From Pseudomonas violetae (GTDB taxonomy: Bacteria > Pseudomonadota > Gammaproteobacteria > Pseudomonadales > Pseudomonadaceae), in the NCBI RefSeq assembly GCF_023072615.1, contig NZ_JAKNRW010000010.1, positions 111,692 to 175,691 of the forward strand: DNA of 64,000 bases, in the 5' to 3' direction. A program made the position numbers and the translations under genes. How positions within the stretch are numbered: position 1 is the first letter of the stretch; each line of letters opens with the position of its first letter. Shown here piece after piece: positions 36,230 through 42,958 of this stretch. Below the pieces are notes generated by a model, which saw only the letters and a program-made list of their open reading frames with translations, ran no database searches and was not told the origin of the DNA.

Positions 36230-36691
36230 ATGGACATCGAACAACGTAGAAGCCTCATCGACAGCCGAATCAATACCGGCATCCACTATCGCCAGTGCTG
36301 CCCGCAAAACTACTTGAATGCCACGGTTGACGATCGTGAGGCATTCAACTCTGAAGTGCTTTACACCAGCGTCGGATCCCGTGAGATTTTGGCTATTTTC
36401 AAAGCCGGCGAAAACAATACCCCTCAGGACCGCGCCTTTGATCTTTATTTGCCTAAACACATCAAAAGCGGTATTTACCAACTGAACATGCCAAACCAAC
36501 TGATTCAAATTGCCTTTACTGAAAATTTCCCGGCGCACACAACCTTCTGGGCAACTGGGGGGACCATTGATCTCGCGGTGGACGCCGATGCTCAGGGATA
36601 CCGTGGCCGTTTTGAAATCAAGTTCAGAGATCGGCAAAATGTTGAATTTTCATCTGACGGCCTGTTCGAATTTTCTCTGAAAAACACCTGA
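36230..36691 (+). CDS. Uncharacterised beta-rich protein, paralog A
   Basis: 153 aa, no signal peptide or membrane segment. I do not recognise the family. The C-terminal two thirds reads like a beta-sandwich: FDLYLPKHIKSGIYQL, FWATGGTIDLAVDA, GYRGRFEIKFRD. The same order of features (K-x-I-x-x-G, then aromatic-x-A-T-x-G-T, then G-Y) appears in the 158-aa protein at 37058, so the two are probably remote paralogs. Each lies just downstream of a lon 3' end, intact or decayed, consistent with a tandem duplication. Lower GC than lon suggests accessory origin. Confidence 0.55.
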   Translation: MDIEQRRSLIDSRINTGIHYRQCCPQNYLNATVDDREAFNSEVLYTSVGSREILAIFKAGENNTPQDRAFDLYLPKHIKSGIYQLNMPNQLIQIAFTENFPAHTTFWATGGTIDLAVDADAQGYRGRFEIKFRDRQNVEFSSDGLFEFSLKNT

Positions 36692-36708
36692 AACTGACCG
36701 AAAATATT

Positions 36709-36900
36709 GGCCGGAACTGCTGGAAAAGGCCGGTGTTGCGCAACGAGCAATTGCTCTCCGGCACAGGCGTCATCACTGGCCGGGCCTGGACCCGTATGGG
36801 CGGCGCCACCTTGCCCATCGACGCGACACGCATCCATACGCTCAACCGTGGTTTCAAGTTCACCGGGCAACTGGGCGATGTGACGAAGATTTTGTTCTGA
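36709..36900 (+). pseudogene. Decayed duplicate of the lon 3' end
   Basis: The segment aligns with lon in three blocks: LEKAGV (lon about 34549-34565), then RNEQLLSGTGVITG through GFKFTGQLGDV (lon 34758-34910), then the last codons TKILF-stop (lon 35308-35327). The first junction falls at CCGGTGTT, which occurs twice in lon exactly 200 bases apart (34558 and 34758), so the deletion arose by short-repeat recombination and shifts the frame. The second junction uses a GACGT-like match. No start or promoter is seen. Confidence 0.9.
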
Positions 36901-37057
36901 CTGAATGTTCGCCAGCATGCATGCACTGCCGGTGTACTGGCGAACGACTCGCTTATTCCGAATAAAGCTAAACAACTGTCAGATATGACAGTTACCCCTA
37001 TTTAATCAATCACTATACTTCCCACTCGCAAATGCTTTATCAACAGGGAATTAGCCC
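36901..37057. other. Leader of paralog B gene
   Basis: Together with the pseudogene this fills the 366-base gap between 36691 and 37058. It is AT-rich near 36995-37025 and contains CAGGGAATTAGCCC before the next start. Nothing else was recognised. Confidence 0.4.
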
Positions 37058-37534
37058 ATGAGCACCGAGAAAACCAAACCCTCCACCGGTGAACTTTTCA
37101 CCGTAGATGGCAACATGATGTTCAGCGGCGATGGCCGGATCGAGTTCGACTCAAATGATCTGGAGTTACGTCTTTTAATACCGAACGAAACGACGGTTGG
37201 TTTTTATCAGAACCGGAGCCTTCCTAGCGAAAAGCACCTGTCGTTTACTTTTAGCAAAGACATTACAACTGGCACTCACACACTCGCGCAAGGGAGCCCC
37301 TTCCTTGCAGCAAATTTTCATGAAGCGCTTAACAATGAACTGGGCATTCAACCCCCTGAGCATTACACCGCAACGGAAGGCACAGTCACTTTTGTCCTTT
37401 TGGGCAACTCGCCTGATAACATTGGCTATCTTGTCACCACCTTCAATCTAACCGTGAAGTCCTTGAGGACCGGTAAAAACATCGAGCTTTCCGGAAAATT
37501 TCAAAGTCACCTCACTTATACCACTGCGAATTAA
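37058..37534 (+). CDS. Uncharacterised beta-rich protein, paralog B
   Basis: 158 aa with no signal peptide. The family is unknown to me. The beta-rich pattern LSFTFSKDITTGTHTLA, YTATEGTVTFVLLG, GYLVTTFNLTV matches the layout of the protein at 36230. The ribosome-binding site CAGGGAA is 10-11 bases upstream of the ATG. It follows the decayed lon tail just as paralog A follows the intact lon gene. Monocistronic as far as can be seen. Confidence 0.6.
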   Translation: MSTEKTKPSTGELFTVDGNMMFSGDGRIEFDSNDLELRLLIPNETTVGFYQNRSLPSEKHLSFTFSKDITTGTHTLAQGSPFLAANFHEALNNELGIQPPEHYTATEGTVTFVLLGNSPDNIGYLVTTFNLTVKSLRTGKNIELSGKFQSHLTYTTAN

Positions 37535-37661
37535 GCCGGACTGCACATCTACGGGCGCGAAACAGGTACCAGAGGCCGCGTCCGTAGCTCCTCCGCGTCA
37601 CAATTTGTCTCATCTTCGGTTATGCTCGCCGTTCGTCGTAACCGCCGGAGCCACTGACCTT

Positions 37662-38054
37662 ATGTCCCCCACTCGCCTGTTTGTACCCCTCGCCCTCTGC
37701 TTGCTGGCCGCTTGCACCACGCAACCGAAACAGAACGTGACCGTGGAAAAACAAGGCGAATGCCCGGTGCAAATGCGTAATGGACAGAACCTGATCCTGA
37801 CCCTGCCGAGCAACCCGAGCACGGGTTATCGCTGGGCGATTCAGGATTCAGCCGGTGGCGTGCTGCGTGCGCTTAGCCCCGAGGTGTACAGCAACCCGGA
37901 AGACGCCGGGATCGTCGGCAGTGCGGGTATTTCGACCTGGCGCTTCCAGGCCTTCGCGACCGGTACCGGACGCTTGCGCCTGACCTCACAGCAACCCTGG
38001 GCGCCGGAAGTATTGCCGGTAGACACCTTCGACTGCGCGATCTCGGTGAACTGA
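37662..38054 (+). CDS. Chagasin-like protease inhibitor lipoprotein (MEROPS I42)
   Basis: 130 aa from the ATG at 37662, which gives a lipoprotein signal MSPTRLFVPLALCLLAAC with the lipobox Cys18; the upstream in-frame start at 37605 would spoil it. The chagasin loops are visible: NPSTGYRW (the NPTTGY loop), a Gly-rich GSAGISTWRFQA segment and QQPWAPE (the RPW loop). Chagasins block papain-like cysteine proteases. Here the protein would be tethered to a membrane, facing the periplasm or the surface. The next gene starts two bases after its stop. Confidence 0.85.
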   Translation: MSPTRLFVPLALCLLAACTTQPKQNVTVEKQGECPVQMRNGQNLILTLPSNPSTGYRWAIQDSAGGVLRALSPEVYSNPEDAGIVGSAGISTWRFQAFATGTGRLRLTSQQPWAPEVLPVDTFDCAISVN

Positions 38055-38056
38055 CC

Positions 38057-38698
38057 GTGGGCTGGCTGATTCTGGCGCTGATGGGCGCAGTGACTTTTCT
38101 TTACGGGGTCAGCGTGCATGCCACCCTGCTGTGCCTGCTGGTCAAGCCGTTGCCAGTACTGGCCCTGCTGGGTTGGCTACACGATGCGCCACCCAGTGAG
38201 TATCGCCGCTGGATCAGCCTCGGCTTGATTTTCTCCCTGCTGGGCGATGTGTTGCTGGCATGGCCGATGGATTTGTTCGTATTTGGTCTCGGGGCCTTTC
38301 TCGTGGCGCATCTGGCGTACCTGAAAGCTTATCTGAGCGACTGCCGCCGGTTGGCAGTGGTGCCGCTGGTCCTGGCCCTGGGTGTTGGTGCCCTGTTGCT
38401 GGGGATGCTGATCGCCAGTGGTTTGGGGCCTTTGTTGATCCCGGTGATCGTCTACGGGCTTGCGATCAGCACGATGCTCTGGCGCGCATTGGCCCGCCTT
38501 GGCACTGATGTGCCGCAACGTTCTGCCATTCTTGCGGCGGCCGGCGCAGTGGCGTTCGTATTTTCCGACAGCGTGATCGGCATCAGTCGCTTCGTGATGC
38601 CGTTCGAGGCGGCGCCCTATGTGATTATCTTGAGCTATTGGCTGGGGCAGTGGGGGATTGCGGCCTCGGCGTTCACCACCGAACCGCGCCGCGCCTGA
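38057..38698 (+). CDS. Lysoplasmalogenase family membrane protein (YhhN)
   Basis: 213 aa starting at a GTG immediately after the preceding stop, so probably translationally coupled. Seven to eight membrane segments with the family landmarks LLVKPLPVLALLGW, LIFSLLGDVLLAW, GAFLVAHLAYLKAY and FVFSDSVIGISRF, which holds the conserved Asp of the YhhN/TMEM86 fold. Relatives cleave lysoplasmalogens; the bacterial substrate is not established. A large inverted repeat follows. Confidence 0.85.
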   Translation: MGWLILALMGAVTFLYGVSVHATLLCLLVKPLPVLALLGWLHDAPPSEYRRWISLGLIFSLLGDVLLAWPMDLFVFGLGAFLVAHLAYLKAYLSDCRRLAVVPLVLALGVGALLLGMLIASGLGPLLIPVIVYGLAISTMLWRALARLGTDVPQRSAILAAAGAVAFVFSDSVIGISRFVMPFEAAPYVIILSYWLGQWGIAASAFTTEPRRA

Positions 38699-38700
38699 GA

Positions 38701-38772
38701 AAAAGATCGCAGCCTGCGGCAGCTACAGAGATCGCATTTCAAATGTGGAGTTGCCGCAGGCTGCGATCTTTT
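38701..38772. repeat. Inverted repeat of REP type (AAAAGATCGCAGCCTGCGGC)
   Basis: Perfect 21-base arms at 38701-38721 and 38752-38772 around a 30-base loop, in the gap between the YhhN gene and cmoA. This sequence type is common in intergenic regions of fluorescent Pseudomonas and differs from the other REPs here. It ends in TTTT, so it may also terminate transcription. Confidence 0.88.
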
Positions 38773-38860
38773 GATTGGGCGGTTTATCAGACAACCCGCG
38801 CATCCCCGCGCCAAGTTGGCTAAAATGCCGGCCTTTTCCACCCATGCCGCTGGAACCGCC

Positions 38861-39604
38861 GTGAGCAAAGAACCCGATCGCCTTTTCGCCCAGCCGTTGG
38901 CCCAGGTGCCTGACTTCGCCTTCAACGAGGACGTGGTGCGGGTTTTCCCGGACATGATCAAGCGCTCGGTGCCGGGTTATCCGACCATCGTCGAGAATCT
39001 CGGGGTGCTCGCCGCGCAGTTTGCCCAGCCCAACAGCGTGCTCTACGACCTGGGCTCGTCCCTCGGTGCCGTGACCCAGGCCTTGCGCCGGCACGTGCGC
39101 ACCGACGGTTGCCGCGTGATCGCTGTGGATAACTCGGCGGCCATGGTCGAACGCTGCCGCGAATACCTCAACGGCCAGGACTCGATGTTCCAGGAGTTGC
39201 TGCCGGTGGAGGTGATCGAAGGCGACATCCTGGCGCTCGACTTCCAGCCGGCCTCGGTGGTGGCGCTGAACTTCACCCTGCAATTCATTGCCCCCGAGCA
39301 ACGTACCGCGCTGCTCGCGCGCATCCGTCAGGCGCTGTTGCCTGGTGGCGCGTTGATTCTGTCGGAGAAGCTGCGTTTCAACGACCTCCAGGAACACGCG
39401 CTGCTCACCGACCTGCATGTGGCCTTCAAGCGCGCCAACGGCTACAGCGAACTGGAAATCGCCCAGAAACGCAGCGCCATCGAAAACGTCATGAAGCCCG
39501 ACAGCCTCGAAGAACACCGCGAGCGCCTGTTCGCTGCCGGGTTCTCGAAAGTCGTGCCGTGGTTCCAGTGTCTTAACTTTGCCTCGTTGATTGCCTTGCC
39601 ATGA
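38861..39604 (+). CDS. cmoA: Carboxy-S-adenosyl-L-methionine synthase
   Basis: 247 aa from the GTG at 38861, equal to E. coli CmoA in length; an ATG at 38825 would add 12 residues without family similarity. The methyltransferase-fold motifs are [37 protein letters not shown] and [11 protein letters not shown], with the conserved [19 protein letters not shown] start and [15 protein letters not shown]. CmoA makes carboxy-SAM from SAM and prephenate, used by CmoB to form cmo5U in tRNA wobble positions. Its stop overlaps the cmoB start (ATGA). Confidence 0.95.
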   Translation: MSKEPDRLFAQPLAQVPDFAFNEDVVRVFPDMIKRSVPGYPTIVENLGVLAAQFAQPNSVLYDLGSSLGAVTQALRRHVRTDGCRVIAVDNSAAMVERCREYLNGQDSMFQELLPVEVIEGDILALDFQPASVVALNFTLQFIAPEQRTALLARIRQALLPGGALILSEKLRFNDLQEHALLTDLHVAFKRANGYSELEIAQKRSAIENVMKPDSLEEHRERLFAAGFSKVVPWFQCLNFASLIALP

Positions 39605-40557
39605 TTGATCTGTCCCCCCTCGCCCGCCGTCTGGCTGGCACCCCGCTGGCTGATTGGGCCAACACGCTGCAAGCCCAGCTCGACAAGAAAATGGAAAAAG
39701 GCCATGGCGATCTGGAGCGTTGGCAAAGTGCGCTGGACGCCTTGCCGAACATTCAGCCCAATGAAGTCGACTTGTTGAACGGCCTGCTGCTGGACACCGA
39801 CTGCGACGACGACACCCGGGCTCAAATGCGCACCGCGTTGATGGGCCTGTCGCCATGGCGCAAGGGCCCGTTCGACCTGTTTGGCGTGCACGTCGACACC
39901 GAGTGGCGCTCGGACTGGAAATGGTCGCGGGTCGCTCCGCACCTGGACCTCAAGGGCAAGCGCATTCTGGATGTCGGCTGCGGCAACGGTTACTACATGT
40001 GGCGCATGCTGGGCGCCGGTGCCGACAGTGTGATCGGCGTAGACCCTAATTGGCTGTTTTTCTGTCAGTTCCAGGCGGTGCAACGCTATCTGTCGGAGCC
40101 GAACGCCTGGCACCTGCCATTTCCTTTCGAAGACCTGCCCCCCAATCTGGAAGGCTTCGACACAGTATTTTCCATGGGTGTGTTCTACCACCGTCGCTCG
40201 CCCATCGAACATTTGCTGGCGCTGAAGGATTGCCTGGTCAAGGGTGGAGAGTTGGTGCTGGAGACCCTGGTCATCGAAGGCGATCAGCAGCAGGTGCTGG
40301 TGCCCGAAGACCGTTATGCGCAGATGCGCAACGTGTGGTTCCTGCCCTCGGTGCCGGCGCTGATGCTCTGGTTGCGGCGTGCCGGGTTTACCGATGTTCG
40401 CTGTGTGGACGTGAGCGTGACCACAGTCGAGGAACAGCGCGGGACGGAGTGGATGAAGTATCAGTCGCTGAGTGATTTTCTCGACCCCGAGGATCACAGC
40501 AAAACGATCGAAGGACTGCCGGCGCCGATGCGCGCGGTCATCGTGGCCCGTAAATAA
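39601..40557 (+). CDS. cmoB: tRNA U34 carboxymethyltransferase
   Basis: 318 aa. The SAM-binding core has [17 protein letters not shown] and [17 protein letters not shown], followed by [29 protein letters not shown] and [20 protein letters not shown], all typical of CmoB. It transfers the carboxymethyl group from carboxy-SAM (made by CmoA) to 5-hydroxyuridine at tRNA position 34. Translationally coupled to cmoA. Confidence 0.96.
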   Translation: MIDLSPLARRLAGTPLADWANTLQAQLDKKMEKGHGDLERWQSALDALPNIQPNEVDLLNGLLLDTDCDDDTRAQMRTALMGLSPWRKGPFDLFGVHVDTEWRSDWKWSRVAPHLDLKGKRILDVGCGNGYYMWRMLGAGADSVIGVDPNWLFFCQFQAVQRYLSEPNAWHLPFPFEDLPPNLEGFDTVFSMGVFYHRRSPIEHLLALKDCLVKGGELVLETLVIEGDQQQVLVPEDRYAQMRNVWFLPSVPALMLWLRRAGFTDVRCVDVSVTTVEEQRGTEWMKYQSLSDFLDPEDHSKTIEGLPAPMRAVIVARK

Positions 40558-40564
40558 ACTTCCC

Positions 40565-40670
40565 CCTGTAGGAGCGAGCTTGCTCGCGATGAACTCGAGA
40601 GCGCTGTGGGGAATCAGGCTCCCAGCGTTTTCGTTGACGACCATCGCGAGCAAGCTCGCTCCTACAAGGG
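40565..40670. repeat. Inverted REP pair between cmoB and tadA
   Basis: REPs at 40565-40591 and 40641-40669 (GGAGCGAGCTTGCTCGCGATG and its reverse complement) in opposite orientation, at the convergent 3' ends of cmoB and tadA; the same type is present at 30131-30235. Confidence 0.9.
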
Positions 40671-40679
40671 GATTGGTGA

Positions 40680-41171
40680 TTAGGGCTTGGCCCGGCGGGC
40701 CTTGAAGAACTCGCTGAGCACCTCACCGCATTCCTGCGCCAACACCCCACCCTCAAACAACACCCGGTGATTCAAAAAGCCCTGGGTGAAAAATTGCCCC
40801 TGGCTCTGCACAATCCCCGCCTTGGGCTCCAAAGCGCCATACACCACCCGCGCAATCCGCGAATGCACAATCAACCCCGCGCACATGCTGCAAGGTTCCA
40901 GGGTTACATAGAGCGTGCTGCCTGGCAGGCGGTAGTTGCTGGCGGCCAACGCCGCAGCCCGGATCGCGACCATCTCGGCATGGGCGCTGGGGTCGTTGCC
41001 ACTGATCGGGCAATTGAAGCCCCGACCGATGATTTCTCCCTCCTGCACCAGCACCGCGCCGACTGGCACCTCCCCCAGTGCCGCACCTTGGGCAGCGAGG
41101 GCCAGCGCTTCGCGCATGAAATCCTGATCACGGCTGCGATCGATAATCGCTGCAGGGCGAATCTGCCGCAT
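40680..41171 (-). CDS. tadA: tRNA-specific adenosine deaminase
   Basis: 163 aa from the ATG at 41171, which overlaps the stop of the upstream multicopper oxidase gene in TGATG; a farther upstream start would lie inside that gene. The zinc and catalytic residues are His64 and Glu66 (SAHAEM) and Cys94, Cys97 (LEPCSMCAG). EVPVGAVLV and GALEPKAG are further family marks. TadA converts A34 to inosine in tRNA-Arg. The coupling to a multicopper oxidase resembles PA3767-PA3768 in P. aeruginosa. Confidence 0.95.
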   Translation of the reverse strand: MRQIRPAAIIDRSRDQDFMREALALAAQGAALGEVPVGAVLVQEGEIIGRGFNCPISGNDPSAHAEMVAIRAAALAASNYRLPGSTLYVTLEPCSMCAGLIVHSRIARVVYGALEPKAGIVQSQGQFFTQGFLNHRVLFEGGVLAQECGEVLSEFFKARRAKP

Positions 41172-42547
41172 CACGCCACCTCGATGGCGGCCATCAGGCC
41201 GGTTTCCATGTGGTCGATCACATGACAATGAAACATCCACACCCCAGGATTATCCGCCACCAAGGCCACCTGCGCGCGCTCGTTCTTGCCTAACAGGTAG
41301 GTGTCCGTGAAGTACGGAATGACCTTGTGCCGGTTTGAGGCGATCACTTTGAAGCTCATGCCGTGCAAGTGAATCGGGTGCTGGTACTGGGTCATGTTTT
41401 TCAATTCGAAGATATAGCTCTTGCCCTTTTCGAGCTTGGCGATCGGCCGGTCGGAGCAAGTTTTGTCGGTGATGTCCCAGGCCTGGCCATTGATCTGCCA
41501 AAGGCTCGGCGGCTTGCCGTTGTCGACGTTCAGCGACACCGAACCGACCCATTCGAAATTGAAGTTGAGTTTCTCGGCATTGGCCAGGTCCGGCTCGGCC
41601 ACTGGGTTGGCCGGCAGTGCGGGCGGCCATTGGGTCGGTGCGTCGGCGTTGGCCACGGAGCGCAAGGTCCCCAGGCGGACCGGGCCGTTGCGCAGGGACA
41701 ACTCTTCGCCGGCCGCAGGCGCCTTGATTGCCAGGCAAATGCGCATGCCCGGGCCGAGCCAGTATTCCTTGCCCAGCGGGCGCGGTTCGATGGGGTTGCC
41801 ATCCAGCGCGTAGATCTGCGCTTCAACGCCCGGAATGTTCAGGCGGTAGGTCAGGGTATTATCGAGGTTGAGTACGCGCACGCGGGTGATCTGCCCGGCG
41901 GGCAAGTCGATCACCGCCTGGGACACGCCGTTGATGGTCGACAGGCGCCCCGCAGTGCCCCCCCGGGCCGCTTCGCGAGGGATACTGAACGCAACAAACG
42001 CGCCCTCTTCATCGACGTGCCAGCTCTTCAGGCTCAAGGTTTTTTCATACTTGAAACCGGTAGGCTCACGCTCCTCCACGATCAGCGGGCCGACCAGGCC
42101 TCGACCGAGCTCTTCACTGCTGTTCACGTGGGGGTGATACCAGTAGCTGCCGGCATCGGGCACGCGGAATTTGTAGTCGAAGTATTCCCCCGGCAATACC
42201 GGAAGTTGCGACACGTAGGGCACGCCGTCCATTTCCAGCGGCAGGCGGATGCCGTGCCAGTGAATGGTAGTCGCCACCGGCAGGTGATTGATGAAACGCA
42301 CCCGCAGCCATTCGCCCTGACGCACACGCAGTTCGGTGCCCGGTGCCGAGGGGCCGAACGCCCAGGCTTCGGTGGTGTGGCCGGGTACCAGTTCGACGTC
42401 CAGCGGTGCCGCGATCAGCTCATAGTCATGGCCCGCCTCGGCATCAGCCATCTTGCCCAGCCAGTATCGCGAGGCGCCACCCGCTCCGAGACCAACGACA
42501 ACAAGACCGGCCAGGCCACCGAGGATTTGGCGACGGGTAAAGGACAT
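41171..42547 (-). CDS. Multicopper oxidase with Tat signal
   Basis: 458 aa from the ATG at 42547. The start MSFTRRQILGGLAGLVVVGL is a twin-arginine signal, so the protein folds with copper before export. Copper-ligand motifs: HWHG (His96, His98), HPH (138-140), HPIHLHG and HCHVIDHMETGLM near the C-terminus, which together supply the type 1, 2 and 3 copper sites. Laccase/CopA-like oxidases act on metals, phenols or other donors and reduce oxygen to water; no Met-rich insert typical of CueO is seen. The substrate is unknown. Overlaps tadA by one base. Confidence 0.9.
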   Translation of the reverse strand: MSFTRRQILGGLAGLVVVGLGAGGASRYWLGKMADAEAGHDYELIAAPLDVELVPGHTTEAWAFGPSAPGTELRVRQGEWLRVRFINHLPVATTIHWHGIRLPLEMDGVPYVSQLPVLPGEYFDYKFRVPDAGSYWYHPHVNSSEELGRGLVGPLIVEEREPTGFKYEKTLSLKSWHVDEEGAFVAFSIPREAARGGTAGRLSTINGVSQAVIDLPAGQITRVRVLNLDNTLTYRLNIPGVEAQIYALDGNPIEPRPLGKEYWLGPGMRICLAIKAPAAGEELSLRNGPVRLGTLRSVANADAPTQWPPALPANPVAEPDLANAEKLNFNFEWVGSVSLNVDNGKPPSLWQINGQAWDITDKTCSDRPIAKLEKGKSYIFELKNMTQYQHPIHLHGMSFKVIASNRHKVIPYFTDTYLLGKNERAQVALVADNPGVWMFHCHVIDHMETGLMAAIEVA

Positions 42548-42668
42548 GAACTCAACTACCTCTCGTATCTGCACCGGCCCGGGAGCCGGTAAAAGGCGAA
42601 TACGATACACCTGCGGTTGAGAAACAGTAAGGGTAGCCGCAGCAGTTAGCTGGCCTACCCAAAAAAGA

Positions 42669-42956
42669 TCACTCCAGGCCCACGATCAAATGCACCACCC
42701 CACCGTCCAGCACCATCACACCCCGCACACCAGCCACACTCAAGGCCTGTCGATTCATCCACCCGACATCGCGCAGTTCCACCCGTACCCGGGTCAACGC
42801 CACAGGTTGTTGCGACGTGAGATTATCCACCCCCCCCAAGGCTGCCACCACATCCGCAGCCAGGCCAGGCGCCACTGGCGCAGCCACCGTGGGTTCATCC
42901 ATGATCAGATCCGGCGTCAGGGCTTTCCAGAACGCGCGCTGCATTTTTTCGAACAT
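42669..42956 (-). CDS. Small PTS EIIB-like protein lacking the phospho-Cys
   Basis: 95 aa. The C-terminal 65 residues match the EIIB domain of the glucose family: DVVAALGGVDNLTSQQP, ALTRVRVELRD, GVRGVMVLDGGVVHLIVG. In active EIIB the motif is CxTRLR; here it reads ALTRVR, with Ala53 in place of the phosphorylated Cys. The Cys is present in the TreP protein at 48633 (HCVTRLR, Cys28). It starts two bases after the EIIA-HPr-EI stop and so is co-translated. It cannot carry phosphate by the known mechanism and may be a regulatory or structural relic. Confidence 0.85.
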   Translation of the reverse strand: MFEKMQRAFWKALTPDLIMDEPTVAAPVAPGLAADVVAALGGVDNLTSQQPVALTRVRVELRDVGWMNRQALSVAGVRGVMVLDGGVVHLIVGLE

Positions 42957-42958
42957 GT

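Noticed and set aside
39442..40653. 403-codon minus-strand open frame
   Set aside because: Antisense to cmoA/cmoB, reaching into a REP; shadow of real genes.
42625..42665. GGGTAGCC...GGCCTACCC hairpin with A run as terminator after the EIIB-like gene
   Set aside because: On the minus strand the T run comes before the stem, not after it, so it cannot be a standard terminator for that operon; no plus-strand gene ends there.
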